In this document: positions 1 through 11,583 of the stretch, one piece after another | Numbering within the stretch: the stretch's first letter is position 1 | Layout: each line of letters opens with the position of its first letter | Assembly: GCA_030770425.1 (NCBI GenBank) | Contig: JASJFT010000141.1 | Location: forward strand, 53,378-117,377 | Length of the DNA stretch: 64,000 bases | Source: Darksidea phi | Taxonomy: Eukaryota > Ascomycota > Dothideomycetes > Pleosporales > Lentitheciaceae | Direction: 5' to 3' | Notes under the pieces: generated by a model | What the model saw: only the letters and a program-made list of their open reading frames with translations | The model's database searches: none | What the model was told of the DNA's origin: nothing | Program-made: the position numbers and the translations under genes

Positions 1-2228
1 GTTCAAGTCGTCATAATCGTCAACTCTGTCGAGAGACGATGCCCAGAGACTAATGACAGCTTCTAGCCTGTACTTACTAATCTTCCACTCCCGCCCGTAT
101 CGGAACATAGGGAATGATATCCACCACGGCCCGGAGGCTTCGGTATCCTGGTCATCTGCGGTGTGCGACAAGGTGTACTCGATCATCGCTGTCGTGTGCC
201 AGGTCAAGGCTAGGATGTTTTTCCACTTTCCCTTGAGAGTCATGTGTCCAGAGAAGACGTAATTTGTGACTGTTTGCATCGCCAGCTGCAGTTCGTGGGC
301 CACACTCCTAGCAGGCCCATCCCACTTCGGTTGCACGCCGATGATGCCTTCGCTAGTAAGGTAAGCAAGCCGGGATCGGAGAAGAGCAATCCTGGCCACC
401 GGGTTAGGCCCAAGGTATCCCACAGCCCATTCTCGGTAGGCTCCCTCATAGCGACTCGAAACGTAGACTGCTTCCATTGCACAATCTAGGCTCGCTGACC
501 AGGCTTCTGTGTCTGCTGACGAAGTCGTATTACCTTTGTTGCGAAAGCCAAAGAGACCCTCGTCGCCATAGCGGTTCTCGGATATCATTTGTATGACAGA
601 GTTTTGTTTTGAGCAGAAGAACTTGCCGGGAAACCAGCTTCTGTCATCATATACCCGCCAGCTCTTCACCCCCTTTATCTGAGGTTGCAATTCACTCCAT
701 CGACCACCATGGTCGGTAAAGATATCCATTGCCTGCCAGTCAAGCTCGTGCCCTTCGACCTTTGTTCCAAGCCTATGCAACTTGTTGTCAGTAGGGTCAA
801 GTCGCCGCTGTCTTAGTAATGCACGAACGATGGACATGAGGAGCGTTGCGGCGATCTGGTACAGGGCGACTGATCCATGTAGACCGCGGAGCCCGGTAAA
901 TTGGAGGATAAAGCCCACGACTGAGGAGAAGAGTGCAAGGACAAGAATCAAATTTACGTGATGTGGACCCAGCTGGTCGTTTCCCTGGTCCGTCTTCCAC
1001 GACGTGATGTATGTATGCTTCACCTTGTTGTGAGAAAAGGCGTTAAACTGCTGGTCCCCGACGCGCTGGTTGCCTGGTTGCAGCCAGTACATAGTGGTCT
1101 CGGCCTTGGTCTCTGTATCAGCCTTGCTGAATGTACTGGTGGCCCAGATTATGTCTGATTTGTCGACCCAGGGACACAACATCCATTCAATATCTTCATG
1201 GAACTTACCTGGGTGTCTTCAGCGGCCACATGGCCATTGTCAGCGAAGCGTCTCTCACGGGACTTGCGCTCGATCAAGAAGGCGCATAGAATCATGCCAG
1301 AAACTACCATGACAGTGCCAAGAACTGCCAACACGAATGCCCACGTTTTCGGCGTCTTCCGCTCGCCGTACAGAGCTGGTCTGTGGAAGGTGATGATAGT
1401 GGCGTATCCAAAGAAGCTAAGTTGGACAAGTGTTCCAAATATGGCGACGATAATTAAACCCCACTGGGGAGTTGCACGGATACCGATATTGAGGGATAAG
1501 TTGGGGTACGGAGCAAAATTCGTGTCTCCGTCCCCATTCTCACATTGGGGGTTGGACTCTCCGTCGTCTGCCGAGTTGGTGGTTGACTCCTCTCCCCATT
1601 CGGAGTCTTTCTCATCACAGCCACGGTCCGCTACTGGAGCCTCTTCACCATGGCATTTATGCGATCGCTCTTTCCGGCAACACCTCTTACCGACTAGGAA
1701 GCAGACTGGGCGATAGAGATTACAGGCGCCGGGCTCTTCAACCTCCTTCTCCGTCGTGGAGGTCGAGAACTCGGGGTAAAAATCATCTTTCCCTGATTTG
1801 TAGAAGAATTCAAGGACCTTGGGCCGACCGAAGACGCGGCAGAACCCTCCTTCCGACCAGAGCTCGCAGACATCGCGGCTGGTGGAGGAGCACAGTTCGG
1901 CTTCGGCCACACCATGCGGCTCCTGGGCTCTTCCGATGAAAGCTTTTAGGCCGGGCCAACCATAGATACGAATTGCCGAGACGACCGCCGTCAGGATGCC
2001 GAGAGGAGCCATGCCGAAGATGATGTTGTCGAGGAATCCGGTCGACTCACTGAGAAACTGCTTTGTGACCTGTTCACCGAAGAGGGTTATAAGCGGCGCA
2101 ATGTCGGATGCGAAGTTGTTAGTGAAATCGTTCCACGTTCCCGCTGGTGAGTCGGCCGCGGCGTGCACCAGCCTAAAGAAGGCAGAGATAACGATGGCAA
2201 CATTTCGTTTTGGCGTGGCCTTGTCCAT
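1..2228 (-). CDS. Large fungal multi-pass membrane protein, 3' end outside the window
   Basis: The ATG at 2228 opens 340 codons, and conserved-looking coding text then runs off the window edge at position 1. The N-terminal part holds a segment with FLDNIIFGMAPLGILTAVVS (about residues 65-85) that I associate with a widespread but uncharacterised Pezizomycotina membrane-protein family, often mis-named ankyrin protein. Further hydrophobic helices lie at about residues 255-280 and 300-325, and another cluster is encoded near 800-960. The role is unknown; a membrane location is inferred from the helices. Oddity: near 1207 the frame must shift by one base to join the upstream exon to the clearly coding text starting KFHEDIEW. 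A GTAAGT donor sits exactly there (1203-1208), but none of the nearby acceptors I tried restores the frame while keeping that text. It is therefore either a one-base lesion or an intron I cannot place. Confidence 0.7.
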
Positions 2229-2839
2229 TGTACCTGTAATGTCTACGTCGACAGGTCTGGAGGGTATGTCTTGTTAACTTCTCGTAAAGATTGTTCGCTA
2301 ATGGTGGGAAAGGCTGAGAGCGGGGTATATGGTATATACGGCGAATGAGCATCCCAGCGTCGATCCTTTCCGCAAAAGGCCCCTCGCTTCCCCTCTGTAC
2401 TGCATGGAGCAATACCATTAGCCCACAGGGGTTGTTAATTGCTTGGCGGAACTGCATAACGGGCTCCTTATTCCCGCACATGGGATGGGTTAAGAGACTA
2501 TATCAATAGTAACTGAACTTTCCCCTCTACGTTGGCAAGAAAGGCTATTAAAAGGAATACCAAAACGTACACCATCACTCTTCAAGACCTACAACTGATA
2601 GCGCAGCTCCAATTTTAGTTAGCTTACATTGATACAAACTCTGTTACGTGGCGCGTAGTATCGGAAGTTAAGTGCTCTGATTTCTACACAAGCTGAGTAT
2701 CTAGCTATTTAGTATAGACTACCTAGGGACTAGGCTTAATTAAACGTTTCCCTATTTCCTTAGTTTTACCCTATTAATCGTTACTTTTAGGGAATCTCCT
2801 TGTCGAACGGAGTCCTAAAGTATTCTATTAAGTAGATAA

Positions 2840-2864
2840 TTTTTTTTTTTTTTTTTTTTTTTTT
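2840..2864. repeat. Poly-T tract
   Basis: An uninterrupted run of about 25 T. It follows directly on a short dispersed repeat (2792-2838), so it may be the A-tail of a retroposed element read on the other strand. Confidence 0.7.
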
Positions 2865-2972
2865 CCCTGAGGAAAAGCTGCATTGCGCAACTATGCTATT
2901 GTAGGAGAGTTTTTCTACTCAACGATAAACTGCATACATCTGAAGACTAGCACTGAAATTTCAACTGTACAT

Positions 2973-3032
2973 GAAAAGAGTGGAACGCTTGAAGTCGGCC
3001 AACTGTGGAACAGTGGGCAGCCAACACTGGCT
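2973..3032 (+). repeat. Dispersed repeat B, copy 1
   Basis: About 60 bp that match, in reverse complement and with few differences, 24656-24717. Both copies include GTGGAACGCTTGA and CAGTGGGCAGCCAACACTGG. I recognise no coding content. Probably the edge of a transposon family. Confidence 0.65.
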
Positions 3033-3934
3033 AAGTAGATAGTTATAATATACCCCCTTAGCTTAGAGGTACCTACTATCTATAAAGCTAACCTATTTAA
3101 TTAAGCTCTTAATCTTAATAAGATCTAATTATCTTATAAATTATATATATTTCTATTTTAGAAAGATCTTAGTAAATCCGTTAGTAGATATCTTAGAGGT
3201 AGGAAGCTACTATATATTAAGTCTACTATTAGTAACCTCCTATTGAATTTAACTCTAATAAATATTAATATATTTAAACTTAGTATTAAACTTCTTCTTT
3301 TACTTCGTAGTAATACTAATAGTTTACTAGTTATTATACTAAATAATAGGTATCTTATTAAATTTAAGATTAAGTTCTTTAAATAGTCTTAACTACTTAG
3401 CTATCTTAAACTAGCTAGATAAAGAGTAAGTAGTTATACTTTAGTTATACGTTTAGTAATAATATATTAATAAGTTAATTTCTAATTAATAATTATATTA
3501 AAGAGTTAAAATAGGTAGTTCTAGCTACTCTAGTAAGTATAGATATTATTAATAAAAGCTACGTCTATTACGTCTAAGAATTCATGTGACCAAATTTTCA
3601 CTGTTCAATTGGTTTTGACGTTTTCGCGTTCTTATTTACCAAAGATGATATCCGTCTCACCATTTCTTGTACACTGCTCGATTTTGTTGAACTGGCCGCT
3701 GTCGCGAGTCCCTGGTCCTCGTCAACTTCCCGACGACGCACTTGCAGTCTGGCTCGTCTAAGTGCTATCATAAGTATCCATGGGTACTCATCACCCTCCA
3801 AGATCCACAGGTGGATTGTCCTCGTTCTCTTTGTTCCACTCCTCGGCCATTTCCTTCAGCCTTAGAGCGACCGGGTGTTTGCTTCCATTGATTTTGGCAA
3901 AGCCTTCCAGTGCTTCGTCAACAGCAGAGTTGCG

Positions 3935-6900
3935 TTACTCGACTTTCCCGCGTGCATGGTACGCCTTGGCAAGCTCCGTCAACGCACCGAGTCTGTCGGG
4001 ATGATATTTCCCCCGACCCTGAAGCATCTTCATCTGGCGCAATACCACATCTTCCAGGAGCTCCTCCACCTTTTCCCACTGCTCTTGCTTTGCCCAGATC
4101 TTGCCAAGCAGATACCGGGCCCAGAGACAAGCTTGATGATCGCGACCGAGATCGCGCTCACCAATGTCTAACGCTGCTTCTATAAGTTTCTCGGCCTCAT
4201 CCAGTTCATCCAGCTCGCTCTTAACGCAGGAAAGATTGACCATGGCAAGGAGTGTAAGCCCATGCTCTTTCCCGAGCTTGTCTTTGCGGACTTCCCACAC
4301 CTCTTGCATCATTGCATATGCGGCTTTCAGATGATCTTGGTTCTTGGTCTCGACAGCTGTTCTGCAGAGATTTTCGCATGCCTCTAGCGTGCGCAGATGA
4401 TGTCGTCCGTGGACTTTCTCCATGCCTTCTATGGCCCGTAGATGAAGTTCCCGTGCTCGCTGAAGAGAGTCGGCTGTGTAAAACATGAATAATGTCCGTC
4501 CTAGATAGTCGATTGCATCGAGGGTATCGCTGTGATTCTCGCCATGGATCTTGGTCAAACCATCGACGGCCGCCTCCAGTAATTCTTTTGATTCGGTGTG
4601 TCGCCCCTGCGCGTGCAGAAGCTGACCGAGAGAGCATTTTGCATTGAGTGTCTCCGGATGCTGATCCCCCATGTGAGTCAGACACGCTTCGTGGTTCTCG
4701 TGTCTCAATTGGGTCGCGTGATCCGTCTCGCCAAGTAGATATAAAGTCCCAGACAGCGCAAAGGTGATGCGGCGTGTAGCGACATGTTCCAAGCCCAGGA
4801 ACTGGAGCGTGACGTCCCTCACCGTCATTTGTAGCCGCTTCGCCTCGTCCCATCTTCCATTCTGGGCGTAGACCATGCTGAACTTGGCGTACATGAGAGC
4901 TTTCTCCCTATTGAATCCGCCTTCGAATACCGGCCAGGGTTTCATGCGCGCCATTCGCTTGTCTCGCATGCGCTGCTCTATTGACTGCTGACATTTGGAA
5001 ACGAATTCAACGTGCGGGAGAAGAAGCTGCCGGATTTGCTCTTCCTCCGTGGTAATTCCCAAGGGTGGCAGTAGCACACAGCTGGAAAGCAAGACCGCCG
5101 CCGCTTCGGCCCAAACGGCCTGTTCGAGAGTACTCATGTCGGGCCTCTCACGCGCCCATTTGTGGACGAGTGGGTGAACCGAATATGCGTCCGTCTTTTC
5201 GTTATGGATCACCAAGGAGAACTGGGTGAGCTGGCGCAGACCACGGCGCAAGCGATCTGGGTCGAATTCATCCATTTTGCGAGCGTCGCGGATCACCTAA
5301 CAACGTTAGAAAAGTCAAGAGCAGTTCCGGAATGCATACACTAGGCAAGACCGGCGGGCTATGGTTCTTGAAAATGTAAGCTATCATCGCAAACTTGGTG
5401 TCCTTCCACCATGCTGCCCAAGTGTACTGCGCGCCCCCGACTCGTTTTCGTAGCTCGAATTCGCTTTTCCTGTCTTCTTCCGCCTGTTTCTTTTCCATGT
5501 GGGTATTGATGACGGCGCGCTTGAGAAATTCAAATCTAATATTCTGGTTATGCAGGAACGCAAAGGTATTCAGCAGTTGCAATGCATCGCGACAAGCCTC
5601 TGCATCTCTCTCCTCCAAGGCAACGCGGTTCAACTCAAAGGTGGCAAACACCTTCAAGTCATCAAAGCCGTCCTTGGACTTTACCGGAAGCCTACTCTGC
5701 CGCTTTTTCTTCCATTGTCGTTCCCAGTAATCGAGATACTCGTGTAGCTTGCACGCGCCCTGCCTGATTGAGATCCCCGCTTGCTTAATGGCTATCGCCA
5801 GATACCCAAGGGCGTTGGCAATTGCCCTTGCAATATTCGAAATGACGGAATCCCATGGTTTTTCCAGTCCAGATGCATTTAGAAGGAGCTGACTTGCTTC
5901 GTCCGTTTCGAGACCCTGGAACTCAAAGAAACGCTTTCCAACCGTACCGTAAACTTTGCTATGGGGGTCGCGCGTGGTGATGAGGATATGGCCCCGTTTC
6001 CCGATTGGGAAGTAATTCTGCAGTTCTAAGTCAGGATCGTCCGCATTGTCGATGATGAGCAGCCAAGGCTCTTGCAGATTCGCGAGCCACTGGAGTGCAG
6101 CCCGCGAATTCTCTGCGACTCCGCCAATGGGTGACACATTCTGCCCAAATGTCTGCTCCAGACGCTGCTGTGAACTTCCATCCACCCAGAAGACGCCCCA
6201 AAAGCTGAGGTACGATTAACACACGCCGATTTTATGATTTTACCATTACTGACCTTTCTCGATTATCCTCCGCAAACTTGCAGCAAAATTGCGTTTTGCC
6301 GGCACCTCCAACCCCGTAGATGACGAACCGCTTCTGCTCTGTTCCGGGCGCCTTGCCCGATTCGGGCAACATCCATTTCTTGAGTGCATTTGCTTTTGCT
6401 TCTCGGCCGGTGTAAAAAGGGTCAACGGGTTTCGGCGTATCGAAATGCTTGTTTGTAACTGTATCCACGCGCTTGATATCTTTCCCGATATTATTGATAG
6501 ATAACTCGATTTGATGGAGCACGGAGAGGGAAGACGAATTGAAGTCGAGGTACGTCGAAGCCACGTTTCTCTCATAAGGAGGTAGCATCGGATCATGCAT
6601 TTGCTCTAGCCGGCTTTCCAGGCCTTTTACGAGAGTGCTGAGTGCTTCTAGTTGGGATTTGCTGTCCTCATGGCGTTCTCGTGCTGAATACCTGAATATC
6701 GGTCAGTTGCGGCCGCCATAGCAGACGAAACTCACATCTCAATACATTGCAGCCAAATCTTCAAAGCTCCATGACAGGTGCTGATCTGACTCCTGAATCC
6801 AGCGATGACCCTATCCTGGCCGCGCCTTCGGTGTTGTTTGATGTAGCCATCGCGCTTGCCGGCGACGGCTGGGCTGTCGCCGTAGATCTTTCTCACAGAG

Positions 6901-7184
6901 CGATCGAGCTTTTCTACTAGCTTCTGACTGTTTTTTAAAGTTTGCGCTGTCTCTAACCACAAGATCTTTTGATGCTGGCTTGTTTCCATTTTAGTTGCAC
7001 TGCTTTTGAATTCTCGCTCCAACTGCCCGTGCACCGCCATCAAGACCCCCAGCTCATCCACCAAGCTACTGATTTCTTCGTCGATCGCATCTGCGGCCGC
7101 CTTGACGTCTTTGAGATAGTCTATCAATCTAATACAGACATCTGCAACATTGACCCCGGCAGCAGCAGCGGAGAATGGTTCCAT
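3935..7184 (-). CDS. NLR-type STAND protein: Helo-like N-terminus, NB-ARC, TPR repeats
   Basis: Exons 7184-6736, 6691-6254, 6204-5340 and 5296-3935 join in frame to 1037 aa. The three introns (44, 49 and 43 bp) have good donors and acceptors. Residues 1-150 resemble the fungal Helo-like N-terminal domain of STAND proteins. The NB-ARC ATPase has Walker A GVGGAGKTQ (about residue 275), Walker B LLIIDNADD (about 342) and a GHILITTRD sensor. From about residue 640 to the end there are tetratricopeptide repeats of the kinesin-light-chain type (for example GDQHPETLNAKCSLGQLLHAQG). The family works in fungal non-self recognition and programmed cell death: TPRs sense, nucleotide binding switches, the N-terminus executes. 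Oddity: the TAA at 3935-3937 is followed in the same frame by 46 more TPR-like codons to a double TGA near 3793, so the gene may be prematurely stopped. The frame and family are secure; the true C-terminus is not. Confidence 0.85.
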
Positions 7185-7830
7185 GGCGAGGGTTTGGTGG
7201 CTGAGATCAGGCTGGCCAGACGAATCGACGTTTCTTGACGCATTGATTCGGAATGTAGACCGTTAGCAGGAAAGGTCAAGAATTTTTGAGCGGTGTATTA
7301 GCTCGACACTGATGCTTTGCCTAATAGAAAAACGAGTTGCGCGTTAGGGCCCCTCGATGATAAACAGGCGAGTCACCACTCCCAAGCTGATAGAGGGAAT
7401 CGGTAAAAGGCAAACTCGTGCACGTCGCGCGTTTCTTTTGTTGTCCGCATATGGAAGATAACCAAGGATTTAGATTGAAGGACGAAAATCGGAATGTTGC
7501 ATGCAGTTGGTCTTGGTCATTACCACCAATCATCGCGCACAGTCTGCAGCCTTTAGATTGTTCCACTTCTGCAGTCGAGCGAGACATCGACGCTTTTGGA
7601 CCAGGCTGAGCGCTGCTGCAAGTATGCCCGCGAAGCCATGTGCCGGGTGTTGGCTGGACGCCCTAACACTCCGTTCGGACCGCCCCGCCCCCAAAACTGA
7701 GGGATGATCCTTCGCGACGACTTTCAGCCGGGAAGCGCGAAGCTATCCGCTCCGCTATACTTTACGACTTGAAAAGAATGCCAGGACAACCCTCGAGAAT
7801 TTTTATCGTCTAGAGTTTCCACGTTGCTGC
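7185..7830. other. Intergenic, shared upstream region of NLR and P450
   Basis: About 650 bp between two divergent ATGs (7184 on minus, 7831 on plus). I see no convincing gene or repeat; it should hold both promoters. Confidence 0.6.
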
Positions 7831-9554
7831 ATGTGTGACGAAACGGCGAACGCGCTGCTAAGTCGGAGCACCCTGATTGCTGTAGCTCTACTCACCTGGG
7901 TAGTGTACCGGGCTTGGAAACGCCGTGTGAGGACAAAAGTAGGCCATAAATCATCCAGTTGTACCTCAGCCGATGACTCCACGTAGATTGAAAATAATAT
8001 GCGGCGAGAATGGGCTGTCTGCCACCGCGAAATGGCCGCAGGGCCTGGACCTGCTTTTGAAGGCTACCCGACATGCGCGAGCGCAAACCATAACGCAATT
8101 CTTCCTTGAGGTCATTGAGTCTAGCGGAACCACTCATGAGCAACAGCTGCGTAAGCGACATATTCCGGAGGCGGCAGGGCGCATCAAGGTTGCTTGCTAA
8201 TATATCGCAGTCTTTGAGCGAGGGATCAATACGGTAGACCCGCGCAATGTAGAAGAGATATTGTCCACTCAATTCGAAAGTAAGGCCGTTCTGTTCTATG
8301 CAAGTTATATTCTTTCTTACGTCCAGCAAAGATTTCTCTCTTGGGCTCCGCCGGGTTCACTTCAAACCACTTATGGGAAGTGGCATATTCACGCAAGACG
8401 GCCCAGCCTGGAAAAGATCTCGTGAATTGCTCCGCCCGCAATTCACCTACAACCGTCATGAAAACTTTGAACAGATCAAGGAATGTGTGGAGGGACTTAT
8501 TCAGAACATTCCACAGGATGGGATAGTCGACCTGCAACCTCTCTTCTTTCGCTTGACTTTCGATACAACCACGTTTTTGCTATTTGGGGAAGTCATGAGC
8601 TCTTTACAAGATGAGGAAGCTGGGGGTCAGGAGTCCGAGTTCGCAACGGCATTCAATATCGGGCAAGAATATCTCTCTCATAGGGGTCGACTGGGTCAGT
8701 TTTATTGGCTCACAAACACTCCGGAATTTCGAAAATCATGTCGCATTTCACATCGGTTTGTAGATGAAGCAGTGGAAAAAGCGCTTGCTTCTAACGCCTC
8801 ATCACCTGCTTATTCAAACGAGAAATCGGATGCATCGCCGAGGAAACAATACGTCTTCATCAGCGCGTTAGCAGAGCAGACGCAAGACCGAAAAGAGTTG
8901 CGCGATCAATGCCTCAATGTACTGCTGGCGGGCAGAGACACGACTGCATGCTGTCTTACATGGACGTTCCGACTGCTCGCAAGGCACCAACACGTCCTGG
9001 AGAAACTACGCGCAGAAATCGAGTCAATCACAGGCCTCGGGAAGAATGCGCCTCAGCCAACTCGAGACGACCTCAAGAAAATGCACTACCTCTCACTAAT
9101 ACTGAAGGAAGTGTTGCGGCTCTACCCGTCGGTTCCAGTTAATTCCCGTGCTGCTCTCAAGACGACCACGCTTCCCGTTGGCGGCGGCCCAGAAGGCCAG
9201 TCTCCAATACTCGTCCGGAAAGGAGAAGCAGTGGGATATTGCGTGTATGCTATGCATCGACGGAAGGAGATTTATGGAGAAGATGCGCATGAGTTCCGGC
9301 CAGAGCGGTGGAAGGACGGGCAGTTGCAGCGCAATGTGGGCTACGGTTATCTACCGTTCAACAATGGGCCGCGGGTGTGCTTGGGGCAGGATTTTGCGCT
9401 TCTTGAAGCAGGCTATACGGTTGCGCGACTGGTACAGCAATTCCCAAATGTTACACTGCCGGAAGGCGAGCCTAATGAGGAGATTGGGAAAGAGAAGCAA
9501 GTGCTCACGTTGGTGGTGGCGCCAAGTGATGGCTGCCGGGTCAAGCTCGAATGA
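7831..9554 (+). CDS. Cytochrome P450, CYP52-like (alkane/fatty-acid hydroxylase type)
   Basis: Exons 7831-7938, 8009-8150, 8211-8279 and 8332-9554 give a 513-aa protein, the usual P450 length. The start is chosen for an N-terminal membrane anchor (STLIAVALLTWVVYRAW followed by basic residues), which places the enzyme in the ER. The I-helix oxygen-activation motif is AGRDTT (about residue 305), the K-helix ExxR is KEVLRLYP (about 365), and the haem loop is FNNGPRVCLG with the thiolate Cys at about residue 456. GIFTQDGPAWKRSRELLRPQF-type text after the B-helix is typical of CYP52 and relatives, which omega-hydroxylate n-alkanes or fatty acids using NADPH-P450 reductase. The substrate is an inference. 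Intron 1 (7939-8008) is the least certain, because its acceptor was chosen to keep frame and family similarity. No other biosynthetic genes flank it. Confidence 0.88.
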
Positions 9555-9676
9555 TATTATAGGTACGATCTCTTTGACAGTGATTTACGTCAAAACTGCT
9601 ATATCCAACCAGATGATAATGGCTCAATTCTATATGCAATCACGCACTAAATGCAAGGACGTATGCGCTCTATATA

Positions 9677-10855
9677 TCAAACTTTGAACTCCGCTTCTGG
9701 ATGCATGCCGTCCGGTATCTCCAAGGAAGAAGTGTATGCAGACTTCGATTGAAATTGGCCCCAAGTATCGACGACCACCGGCGCCACGGTTCTTCCTGAA
9801 TACGCCAAATTGGTGTTTGGGATGGGCCACGGAACAGATGTGTTCTTGTTATTCAGCTTCCCGGCGTAGCTGACGTTGAAAACCATTTTACTCAATGGGA
9901 CCTTGCCGGCCCACGTCCGGAGGTGGTCGCCCGTCTTTGCTGTAACGAACTTGTATACGTTCGCGCCGATATCCCAGCGGCCTAGTGTGTTAAGCCCCCA
10001 ATTTACTTGTACGGTACTGATTTCGCTGTAGTGGTTGTAGAAGGTATTGTCCACTGTGCCCACAAGTTCGTCCGGTATTACGTCGCCCAGAAGGATTCCG
10101 ACGATGCGATTTTGCTTGCTGTAGGTATGATTCTCGTCGAATGTGACTAAGACAAGGGTGTTGTTCATGAAACTTGGGTTGTTTAGAAGCGGTTGAAGAA
10201 AGTCCCGTGTCCATTGTCCTGCGACCGTTACGGTGGAGTCATGGCCTGAGCACGTTTAGTAACCGATGCATTACCGGCGATACACCAACTAACCGTCACT
10301 CGTCATATTGGGGGTGATAAACATCCACTGCGGCAACGCATTCGCCTCGAGGTCCGAGTAGAAGAGCGTCAAGTTCTTGATCTTGGCCAACCGTTCGGCT
10401 TTGTTGGCGACGGAATCGTACAGCACTGCCGGGTTGTGTTTTCGTATATATATGTTCTGATCGGTCTTTGGATTGCGATAATCAAAGCCTTGGAAGCCTG
10501 TGTATGGTATGTCCTCTTGGTACTCTCCCTAGCTCACGCCCCTCGCTTCTAGCAGATCTACTATAGTCGAAACATTGGAAGGAATGGCAACCATGTCATC
10601 ATGGTTGATGCCGTAGTAGTCACCAGAGACGGCCGCGGTATAGTTGGGCATGGAAGGATATGTGATAGCGAAGTGGTTCGACAACAATATGCCGTTCCTG
10701 GCTAGCCATGCTAGGTTCGGGTCTCCTGCAGCAAGGTCGTAGTCGGTGTTTTCTAGCCAGATGACGGCAAAGCGGTCAAAGGCTTTTCCTTTGATCCATG
10801 CTTCCGCGCAGCCAAACACAAGTGGCAAAAACGCCAAAGCTGTTTTTAACAGCAT
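9677..10855 (-). CDS. Secreted acid phosphatase (phosphoesterase family) with an in-frame TAG
   Basis: Exon 1 is 10855-10294 and exon 2 is 10245-9677, split by a 48-bp intron. They encode 376 residues if TAG at 10531-10529 is read through. The ATG at 10855 gives a clear signal peptide (MLLKTALAFLPLVFGCAEA). Conserved text includes WLENTDYDLAAGDPNL, HFAITYPSMPNYTAAVSGDY, an FITPNMTSDGHD metal-site region and a DENHTYSKQNRIVGILLGD block, matching fungal secreted phosphate-repressible acid phosphatases that release phosphate from monoesters outside the cell. Oddity: the stop falls between ARGVS and GEYQEDIPYTGF, where the family has Trp. TGG to TAG is one G-to-A transition. The rest of the frame and the splice sites look intact, so this is a very young pseudogene, a sequencing error or an edited/readthrough codon. 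Confidence 0.8.
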
Positions 10856-11583
10856 AGTTGGTTGATGAGGCGTGCCGTCCGGGAGCCGAGTTTCGAGGGT
10901 CTCGAAGGCCACGGGAAACGAAAGTGGAGTGGTATGGCACTGACAGCCAACGAAAATGATTAATTCTCGAAAAAGACAAAGGAAATATCCGCACCGCGAG
11001 AGGAACGTCGAGCCATCAGGTGGACCGGCCAAGACCCTGCTATAAAGCTTGTCCGCCTGCTATTTGGTCATATATTCGCTAGTATGCACAGCGGCGATCT
11101 TGTTGCCCCACACGCATGGAGTGAAGCCTATCAAGGCGTGTCCATTGGTACATGTAAAATACTCTAGCAAGTATGGTATACATTCACGGGGGTTATGATT
11201 CTAATGGGGAAGGTCCCTGGCGCTGGATATCACTCGAGCGGGGCGTGTGGCTAAATGCTTCAGTGATTGGCTGCACGTAGAGTACACCCAACAACCGAGA
11301 CTTACCGTGTATTGCGTGTACACGTCCGATCGTCTCCATTGTGGCAGGTGTCGTGCATTTGATGTCGAGGGCTGTCAGATCGTCTCCTCTTGCGAGCGCT
11401 GACTCTACAAGGTACACCACATGGTTGTTCGACCGCGCGACAACCGATATTATGCATCAAGAGCGGGAGGAGCAGTACAGGCTCCTGGAGGGTGGTTGAG
11501 ATGACAGACGGGACGCAGACGACGAGATCGATAACGAGTATATAGGGAAGCTGTCACACCACCGGCCAAAAAGAAAACCATGG
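10856..11583. other. Intergenic between phosphatase and decayed oxidase
   Basis: No supported gene. The frame of the downstream oxidase is open back to 11500 without an ATG, so part of 11500-11583 may have been its 5' coding end (a codon ATA at 11542-11544 could be a mutated ATG). Confidence 0.5.

Larger units (their letters stand above)
2229..3934. other. AT-rich repeat block, no intact gene
   Basis: From about 2540 to 3590 the sequence is strongly AT-rich, with TAG/TAA/TTA words on both strands and no usable reading frame, as expected of transposon DNA decayed by RIP. It contains a poly-T tract (2840-2864), a 47-bp element repeated at 16018-16064, and a 60-bp element repeated inverted at 24656-24717. 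From 3598 GC content recovers and the NLR 3' region begins. Confidence 0.6.
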
